Shown here piece after piece: positions 55,653 through 64,000 of a DNA stretch of 64,000 nt; the first letter of the stretch is position 1; the number at the start of each line of letters is the position of its first letter. A program made the position numbers and the translations under genes. Under the pieces are notes generated by a model. It ran no database searches and was not told where the DNA came from. It saw nothing but the letters and a program-made list of their open reading frames with translations. The stretch spans positions 26,816,501 to 26,880,500 of the forward strand of contig NC_071336.1 of NCBI RefSeq assembly GCF_027744825.2, written 5' to 3'. The stretch is from Synchiropus splendidus. Lineage: Eukaryota > Chordata > Actinopteri > Syngnathiformes > Callionymidae.

Positions 55653-56934
55653 TATTATTTGGTGCCGATGGAGTGAGAATGTGTTGGGGGACAGAGGGCG
55701 GACCTGATGCAGTCTGGTGGCCTATATATGCTGAACACTGCTGCTCACAGAACGTCTTTACATAGCAGGGCTTGCAGCTCCAGTGCCACATCTTTAACAG
55801 TTGAATTACACACCAGCATGAATTAAGTTACATAAAAATTGAGTAGTGCTGCGGAGGTCCTTGGCGCCGAGTGTCATGCAGACACCGGTGCCGGCCATCC
55901 TCTCTCCAGCTGCCGACAACTGAAGTAGGAAATAGACTCAACGCTCTGCTTCTTCCTCACTCATGCGTCACGCATCGCTAATGACTTGCAAGGCCGAGCA
56001 CAGAAGCCAGCCGTCCGTCACACGAGCCTGGATTACTTCAACCTTGAGAGGCGTCCGTGTCCTTCCGATTCCTTTTCTTCATTACTTGTCAGATTTTGAA
56101 CTCACTAATGATCAGTTTATGAACCACCAGAGATGAGCTGAGAAAGTTTAGTCAATATTTGTTTTCAGTATTTCTGTGAAATCCACCTTCTAAGCCTGAT
56201 AAATGGCCCCTCAAGAGTAGTTAGTGACTAATGTTCAGATGGTTTTGGTAAAGGACAGAGTATTAATGTTCGGGAATACGCCTGGTGATGAAACTGCTCT
56301 CTGTGATGGAATGTGTGGGCTGGATTTTTTTTTTTTTTATAAATTGTCTGCAGCGGGTGGAGATGAGAGGTGAGGAAGACACAGAGGAAGTAATGGCCAG
56401 AGAGCAAGGAGGTGTCTGGGTTGGCTGCAGGATCACAGCGTGTGTGTGTGTGTGCACTGGGAGCTGCAGTGGCGGCTGCACGCTGATCACTCATGATGGC
56501 ACCTTAGAGGCCGTCCTGTAAGGAAGAAAAATGAAAACTATTAAAGGCTCGCTGGGCTATGTTGGCTTTGGTGTGTCAGCAATTATTAGCTCGGGACAGC
56601 AGTCTTTGGGATATCGAAGAGGAGGGAAGGACACCGTGATCCTGTTTTATACTCACAACTATGCAGCACAGCTTTCTGCACCGTTAGGTTTTCCTGCAGA
56701 CAAGGATTCTCTCCCAAATTTACAAAAAAACATCCTCACAGAGGACAGATGAGGTCAAGACTTAACTATGGACTCCTCGCTTTAATTCTATTATCATTTA
56801 TCCATTCATTTCAACAGCTTTTACAATGGCAAGTTGCAGAGTAGAAAGAATATTTCTGCACACAACTTTTCTTCACACAATGTTCTTGCATTCTTATCAT
56901 TCAATGATTTCAATAGTACTGTACTCACAAGGAA
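55653..56934. other. intergenic DNA, no gene seen
   Basis: A T run lies at about 56326-56338 and a TG run at 56440-56453. No supported feature. Confidence 0.6.
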
Positions 56935-57113
56935 TGGGCTTATGAGGCTTCGTGAAACATTGTACTCATTTTCAGAGCATCCTAGGTGGCGCTCTTGGTT
57001 TAAAAAATGATGTGAGGTTTCATTGAAATGGTTGCTCAAATCCAAATATTTTAGAGAGCTAGTGGGCACAGAAAATGAAGGCACGGTTTCATGAAGCTTC
57101 AATAGCCCATCGC
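56935..57113. mobile_element. foldback repeat R5, near full-length copy
   Basis: It starts gggcttatgaggcttcgtga and ends gcttcaatagccca, with inverted arms and the internal landmarks ggtggcgctcttggtttaaa, gtgaggtttcattgaaatgg and gctagtgggc. The most complete R5 copy in the window. Confidence 0.75.
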
Positions 57114-60100
57114 TATTTGCAACAGTCCCTGTTGTAATGTCTTATTACCATCAAAGGTTACCAAGCAAGTCCGCCTCCTCCACCTGAACCTATTTTGATC
57201 ATCCTCCCTGGTCACATTTAAGACAACCTTGGCTGTCTTCCCCTGCTTCCATATCTCTTAGCTCACCCAAACTGTCTGTCCTGTAACTTTTCACTAACAT
57301 TGTCCAATGACAAGCGAGGAGTCTTCAACATTGCCACTTCTTCCTGTTCTTCCTGTCTTTGTTTCGACTGTCTCTGAGCATATGGCAAGTCTCACGACCT
57401 CTGTACCCCTTGCTGATGTCAGTTGTCTCCACCTGTTCCACCACGCTGGTGTAGGTATTAGTATGAATGGGATATTGACTTGTAAGTGACTAGTAACAGA
57501 CAGTATCTGGATGGTTGTGCGATGTCATCATCAGTTCCGTTTTTGAACATTCTGTTTTTGATTTTGTTTATTTTTATTTCCTTGTCAGTCTATTTGTGTC
57601 TTTTTGGGGAAGGGTACCTGAACGTGATGCAGCATGTCAGACAGTACCATAACATGTTTGTTTTTACCCATGTTTCGTGGCACAGATGGTTTGAAAAAAT
57701 GAGTCCCTGAAGTGATACGCTGTCACTGATCTACTGTTGGTTGTGAACGAACATTTGCGCTGTGGTAGCTCCTCACAGCGTGACACTCTGTTAACAGTCT
57801 GTTTGCAATGTCGAAAAGACCAGTCTCATCCAATCCACAATGGTAAAAACAATCATTGCTAAAAGCAAAAAAAATGACCTGCATGGGTTTCGCATTTTAT
57901 ATCAGTATGATGTGGATAGGTGGCTAGTCAAACTTGTCATTTTTATCTCTTCTTTAACACATATTTCGTAATATCCTGTTTATAGAGTGACTTTGGCATC
58001 ATCTCAGTTACACTGACTATTTGGAAGGTCTTTGTTGGCCAACATGTCAATTTAATATTTCAGTCCTTCCAGTCAGTCGCTCTTGAATAATGTAGAATGA
58101 CACAGTTATTGATCAAATTGTCTTTTAATGACTCAAAATAACTGTCACCATGTGCAACATTCAAGTTCCCTCTTTCTTGATCGTGTGGAAATGGCCACCC
58201 AACCATGACCGGTAATGCATCACCTCCCTATTTCTGTCTCAATTAAAACAATATTATTATTATTTTTTTTTTTTCAGTCCCTGACCCCTGAGTTCAACAT
58301 GTCTACTGAACTCTGCCAGACACATTTATCACCACAGTCGAGAAAAATAACTTCTTGTTGCACATGTGATTCTGGGTCAAAGGATCAATGTGACAGGGAA
58401 ATAAGGATGCAGAGGTTGGAGGCCTCCAGCCAAACTGGAGGAGCGGTTCATGGGCTAGATCCCAGTAGCCAAACTCCAACTGGAACGAAGGGCGCTCTTG
58501 CTGGGGTCGTGTAGTTCAGACCCTGTGAGGAATGTGCATTAGTCAAAGGCAGAGGCCTTTGTTGACCTGCGACACTCCACATTCTGAAAATGGATGAAAG
58601 GAAAGAAAACATTTAAGCGAAATAACATCTCTTTAAAGTCATCTTAGCTTTCAAGCGGATTCATATAGCCTCACAAACTAACAGCTGAGTTAAGGTTTAA
58701 GATTAAAAAAAAAAAAAAGTGACTCTACCATTTTTTATCATGAATAACACTTGTGCATTATCAACTAGCTGCTCATGAGACTGATGTTATGGTTTGGTAT
58801 TCATCAGGTTTTCATTCATTCATTGGTTTTCATTTATGATCCTCAACAAAGTTATTTAAATTATACAGGTCATTTCATAATTGACTGTGTGAGTGCAGAG
58901 GTCAGGATGCTAAAAGTCAAGTTCACGCGAGAGGTCATCATCAGTCAGTGATTTATATGAAAATGCAGCGTATATTTATTTTCCATTGTCAATAACTTTA
59001 TTAAAAAAAACAACCCCGGGCTCAAACGCATTATAAATCACATAAATGAAGGTCACAGCGCCTATTAATGCGCAGCCTGCTGGACATATTCACATATTGC
59101 ATTATCCAACTCCTACCTGCTCCTGAATTTGGTGTCCTTGCGTCGGCCGCTCCTGCTGGAAGAGTGATCCTCGAAGGACCAGCCCTCATTACTCATTACA
59201 GTGTTTGTGGGCGCCGGGGACCTCCTGCGACACGTACAAATGACTTGCTTGTAGAGTTTGCCTCTGGCAGAGCTGTTGCCGGACCTGACCAGATGGACTG
59301 TGATCGACTCATGCGGCGCAGTACACAGGCAGCATGTCTGCGGCCCATGGCCCCGCTTATTTTGTGAACAGCGGTAGGAAACATGTTAAAAAAAAAACTA
59401 AGTGGAGTATTTTGCTTGCATAAGCGTTTATGATCTGGAAGCTTCAGAAAGCTGCTCACTGTGGGCACTTAAAAAGGTATAGATCTGCCCGTCAAACCGA
59501 GTCGTAGGCTCAACAAAATATATGTAGCGATAAGTTTATGACTAGCACTTGTTAGCATTAGCTACAAGTCAAAATGAGACTGCTTTATCAGCCTGGCTAT
59601 TAATGATTGGAAGCTATTTGACTGGCAGAGTTTTATTTTGAAGAACAAAGAAAACATCTTTGATGTATTTCTGCTCCATTTCTAACATTTGATCAAATTT
59701 TTGTTTGTATTTTAAAATATAGACACACTACACTTATTCCATTTACTCCGAAAGTCGGAGTTGGGAATGACATCAGTTCAGATTGTTCAGGTTATCTGCT
59801 TATAGTCGGAAGACAAACCATTGCAACCATTCTCACGCTTGCTTCAGAAAATATGGCACATGAAGACAATGACTAACAGAGGAGAGAAAAATATTTGTTT
59901 CTTTAGGTGTAATTCAATTTTTACCAAACAAAGGGCATACAACGGGATGGCTCGCACAAAACACGTACGATAAAATAGAGTATTACAGGAGCGACCACCA
60001 ACTGCTAACACTCCGGGAAGCCATCTTTAAAAGTGAACTTGGGGGCAGTGAGGGTTCATTGGCTTTCCACCTGGAAAACTATTTGGAATTTCTGAGTACA

Positions 60101-61757
60101 GAGCACAACTTGAAATCTATTATGCTTGAATTTGGCATCAAAAGTTCTCAGTTGCTCGTATAAAAGAAGGGCGTCTATCATCTGCATATACATCAGTCGC
60201 CTATGCCAACTGGAGGCATGCGCCCAAATTTTAGCTTAAAGAAATATGAAAATGAAGTGTATGTGTTGTAGGTAGTGTGATGTTGTTCTCTGACTTACTA
60301 TTATTTATTTAATTATTTATCTTTATTAAAAATGCACTCGTCTATTGCTCAAATGTGGGTTGAACGTCGGCATTGCAGCTCTGCTTCCAGCCAGATTGAG
60401 ACAATTTGGGTTCACTTGGTCGTGTGATTTTGTGGTTTTAGGACATAATTCATTTTGCAGGGACCTTGCAGGGTGTCATGTGCAACTCGCATTATTTCAT
60501 CTTTGCGTTATGCTGCTTGGGAAATAAGCCAATTGAAACATAACAGTATAGATCCCGAAGTTACTATGGACCCAGTGTAGATTTTGAATTTTGAATATGT
60601 GGTGAGGGTGCATCGTTCAAGTGCGCGATCCTCCAAAACTGGACTGCAAATACACCGAATCAACTTTAAAACACAACTGGTTTTCTACTCCCTCACCTGC
60701 TATTCCACCTCAACTAATCCGTACGAGGAAATACTCATGGAAACGTTTGTGACGGTAATCCATGCCGAAGAGGGAAGGTGATGCAAGAGGTCAGCGAATG
60801 TAAACGTTGCCGTTATATGGATAGTGTTAATCCCTCAAGCACTGCGACGGGGCATGCATCAATCACAGCCGTGTGTGTGTAGAGGTGAGCCAACAGGCAT
60901 TAACCTTGAACCAGAAGTCAAAGTCTGGCTGTTGCTGCAGCTCCCCAAGGCCACATGCCGACCACTACAGAGTCCACGAGCTGGAATGAAAGCTGGAACT
61001 TGGTCGGAGTTGATGCGCTGACCTGCGCTGCAGAGGCTGAAGTGTGAGGAACAAGAGGAAAGAAGAAGAAATCTCTTTTGACAGTCTAGGCTGAGGGTAG
61101 CTGTCAAGGGTTTGACTGTTTGGACATGCATCATTGTAGCCAGGGCTTCACCTGCAGCCATCCTTGATGTGTTCTCAGTCTCCTTAACATACAACTTATT
61201 TGAACAGCTTACATGTTTATCTTCAATGGTAATTGAATTCGGCTAGGAAAAGTATGTACGGCCATTGGATTGAAAACCTTTCTTAATCCTTTCAGTTCTA
61301 TCATGCTGCCAGCAAGTCATTCATTATCCTCTGCTTATTTTCTTAACTGAGTCTCTTTCCTAACTTCCAATTTCTGAACAATTTAGAGGCATCTTCAATG
61401 TCATCTTTTACCTCTGTATGTTTTTGGACTGAGGCAGGAAACCAATGTGCTGGAAGCAAAGCCAGACAGGCACAGGGAGAACAACAATTGGCGTCTTTTA
61501 CAATTCAAGCCAAGAAACCTCATAAAACTCAGGTGCAACTCCAATTTCTTTGTGATGCACTGCATCATGGGGTGAGCAAACAAAGCTATGAAGCAGCAGG
61601 GAAGGTGAAAGTTGACTTCTTTTAAAACTGCAGCACATTGAATTCTGAATTCTGATTCAAAGGAACAAATGAAATACAGTTTCAGAGTGTGATTTGTGAC
61701 TGATTTTTTTTAGGTCGACATAAAACCTCATAAGGATTTTTCCCATTTTTTGCTCAT
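57114..61757. other. intergenic DNA, no certain gene
   Basis: A GC-rich open segment on the minus strand at about 59117-59360 ends in AGCAG then GTAGGAG, a possible donor, but matches nothing I know. Other frames are short. T and A runs lie near 58260-58275 and 58707-58721. Confidence 0.45.
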
Positions 61758-62030
61758 ACAACTAGCATCCGACTTACGACTGGGATCAGATTTGACCAAC
61801 GGGTGGTAAGTCGGATTGGACATAAGTCAAATGCCATTCAAAATAGCTAACACAAGGGTTATAGCTACTACTGTAGTGGTAGATCATTGTGTGAGAGTGA
61901 GATGCTGGGACACTGTGCTGCCGTAACTATTGTACGCGGTGCCAGACATTGAATAAAAAAAATTAATAAATAAAATAAAAGCATCTGCTGGCCGTGGTCG
62001 TAAGTACAGGTCGACCTAAGTCGCAAATTA
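61758..62030 (+). mobile_element. MITE-like element R2, copy 3
   Basis: It contains catccgacttacgac, ccattcaaaatagcta, ggttatagctactactgtag, tggtagatcattgtgtgaga and gccagacattgaataaaaaa in the same order as copy 1 at 7051-7339. The ends are more decayed than in the other two copies. Confidence 0.75.
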
Positions 62031-62117
62031 AAAAATGACATTGTTTGGAAACAGGCCAACATGTTCAGAGGGGGCAAAAATGTTCGGAAAGTGAAAAGAA
62101 GGTTTCACTGCTGGAAC

Positions 62118-62570
62118 CAACCCATCCTCACTACCATGGCGTAGTATACTGACGTTGGGAAAGTGAAGTTTTGTGTCATATACGGACGACAAAGGCAGCC
62201 TGCGTTGCATGTTGATGCATACACATAGGCGTTTCAATGGATAAAAAAAACGTTTTCAGGCAGTGGGTGTGGTTCACGCGTTGCATGTGCGTGGGAGCGA
62301 GGGAGGGCGTGACACTAGCAGTTGCTATTTATAACCCATTACTTAGCACTCGGTATGAGTCACCGTGACTAAAAAACAAACTAAATAGCAATTGACACAT
62401 TGTTACACATAGAATGAAAGGAGTGCCATTCCATACCGAACCCTGACATCCATCTCTTTTCACGTGTCGTGCTGCCGCGGAAGGCAGAGCATATGTTCCA
62501 TGTAAACATGCAACGCTGAAGGCTGCCTTCTTTGTCAGCTTTCCCAACGTCACTATATTATGGGAGTTAG
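62118..62570. mobile_element. palindromic repeat R3, copy 2
   Basis: The left arm (cccatcctcac, tgacgttgggaaagtg, gacaaaggcagcc, gcgttgcatgttga) is mirrored on the right (catgcaacgctgaaggctgc, tttgtcagctttcccaacgt, atattatgggag). It matches copy 1 at 13419-13835 in order and sequence, including gacacwntgttaywcatagaatgaaagg. No coding capacity. Confidence 0.75.
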
Positions 62571-64000
62571 GAAGTGTTTCCGGAACCCGAAAAGTTGGTT
62601 TGAGCTCACCAGCTGTGATAAGTCAGGTTTCCAAAACACACACGGTTATCACACACCAGATGTCTTCTATGTCTCTTCACAATCAAAAGTGGTTGCACTT
62701 ATGATTGTCGATTGAAAACAACAGGCCTTCAGAACACCAGTGCAACTTGTCATTTAGTGCCCTCCAACTTAAGCTACGCTTAAACTTGCATGAATGCGGG
62801 CTAGTTTAAGCATCAAGGTCCTGAGAATCCAGAAGAGCATCGGCAGCAGAACCAGAAACCGGTGTGAAAAGCCTCATCGATGTTTCCTAGGATAAAACTG
62901 ATCACTAACTTTATAGAAAATATCAAGTGGGATTTACATTAATGACTTCTTTGAAGTGTTATTCCGCACTTATTCTTATTTTTTTTTACCTCATGGTCTC
63001 ATGTTTTCTCGTCACCAGACTGAGGTTGGAGGCGTCACAACATTAAAAGCAGTCAGTGTTTAAAGATAAAGGAACATTTCAGTGATCATGGCTGAGCTAA
63101 CATTGTTTGACCGTTTCGTCCTGCAGATTACACTTTTTCTACGGTGAGGAAGTTTTGCCTGCGGCCCATTTTACAAAAAGACTAAAGTGACTTTTACGGC
63201 TCGGATCTAATCATGCTTCCGCGGCAAGCAGCATCAGATAGACTCCCACGCGTTATCAACGCAGGCAGGCAGAGCAATCGTTTCAAGAATCTACAACCCG
63301 GACGGAGGGTGAGGCGCGATTCGTGTACGTGATGTGGCTGCCACAACAATTAGAGGGAAAAGACTAGTGAGCCTCGAAGGCATTCACGATTAGGAAACTG
63401 GTGAAAATACAGATGAGACTATAATAATATTTCAAGAGCAGATCGAGACGATAAATCTCTTTGATTCTTTCAAGCGGTGATTTCCTGCTAAAATATATAA
63501 ATTGCTCTCATAGGGAAAAGCTGTATTTTATCAGATATGAGTCACAGTTCTTCTTCTTTAGTTAACTGGCAAAAAAATGAGCAGCTTCTGAAAGGGAACC
63601 GATTCAGACCTGAAGATGAGTGTCTTTCTTGTTTCTTTGCCTTGAACTTCCACACCAGAGCACAGTGGCCTGTGGCCAGAAGAGAAGAGGGTAGCAAACC
63701 CCTTCTCTTTAGATGCCCTTCTGAAGATCCAGCTGGCTGCATGTCCTTGTGGAGCATCAAAAAGGAAATGCATGTTACAAAAGAAAGCTTGAACTAGACC
63801 AGGCGACAAAGATACAGGACTGAATTCCGCCAAGAAGTCGACTGATGGAGCCATGAAGAGAGGAAAGGGGGAAGAGTTATTTCTTCTCGACTACTGAACA
63901 ACTGAACCATCAGACTTAACTTAAAGCAGAATAGCCGCCGTTGAGTCAGCCAAGCTTTCTGTTTGGCCCATGAACAGAAGTACAGCAGTACTTCTTCCTC
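62571..64000. other. intergenic DNA, no gene seen
   Basis: 63120-63480 is unique and balanced in composition and could be regulatory. Frames near 63537-63854 overlap on both strands without a family match. Confidence 0.5.

Overview
The window reads as nuclear DNA of a ray-finned (teleost) fish. It has long introns with GT/AG splice sites, abundant AT and di/trinucleotide microsatellites, several families of short palindromic DNA-transposon repeats, and remnants of a fish LINE. There is no operon structure, Shine-Dalgarno signal or tightly packed coding. Nearly all the open reading frames are chance or repeat-derived; the one certain gene is split into many short exons.

That gene is pfkp, the platelet-type ATP-dependent 6-phosphofructokinase, on the minus strand from the ATG at 43366 to the TAG at 23439. 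I traced 22 exon positions. Every reading-frame phase closes and the spliced product is 787 residues, close to the roughly 784 of mammalian PFKP. The N-terminal half carries the catalytic motifs (GGDAQG, GGDGS, IDND, MGR, VAEGA, GHVQRGG). The C-terminal half carries the diverged copy that forms the allosteric fructose-2,6-bisphosphate site ([15 protein letters not shown], GHMQQGG). A GC-rich promoter-like segment lies at about 43500-43640, and a poly(A) signal at 22965-22970.

The main discovery is that two exon positions exist in two complete, diverged, same-length, same-phase copies with good splice sites. Exon 8 is present as 8A (36107-36202) and 8B (35663-35758), both 96 nt. Exon 16 is present as 16A (28431-28583) and 16B (27387-27539), both 153 nt. 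This predicts mutually exclusive splicing at one substrate-site segment and one allosteric-site segment, giving up to four enzyme forms from one gene. In each pair one copy looks PFKP-like (8B, 16A) and the other looks like the PFKL/PFKM paralogues (8A, 16B). The intron before 16B is strongly pyrimidine-rich in the sense strand with a CU repeat 52 nt from the exon, and a UGCAUG element lies 64 nt downstream of 16A. This resembles the PTB/RBFOX control known for other exon pairs.

Layout: 1-22.9 kb is downstream intergenic DNA with repeats and some candidate conserved non-coding segments; 22.9-43.4 kb is pfkp; 43.4-64 kb is upstream intergenic DNA. The upstream part holds a 5'-truncated LINE at 49.6-50.3 kb, a possible terminal exon of another minus-strand gene at 49.0 kb, and more palindromic repeats. 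At least five dispersed repeat families have two or more copies within the window.
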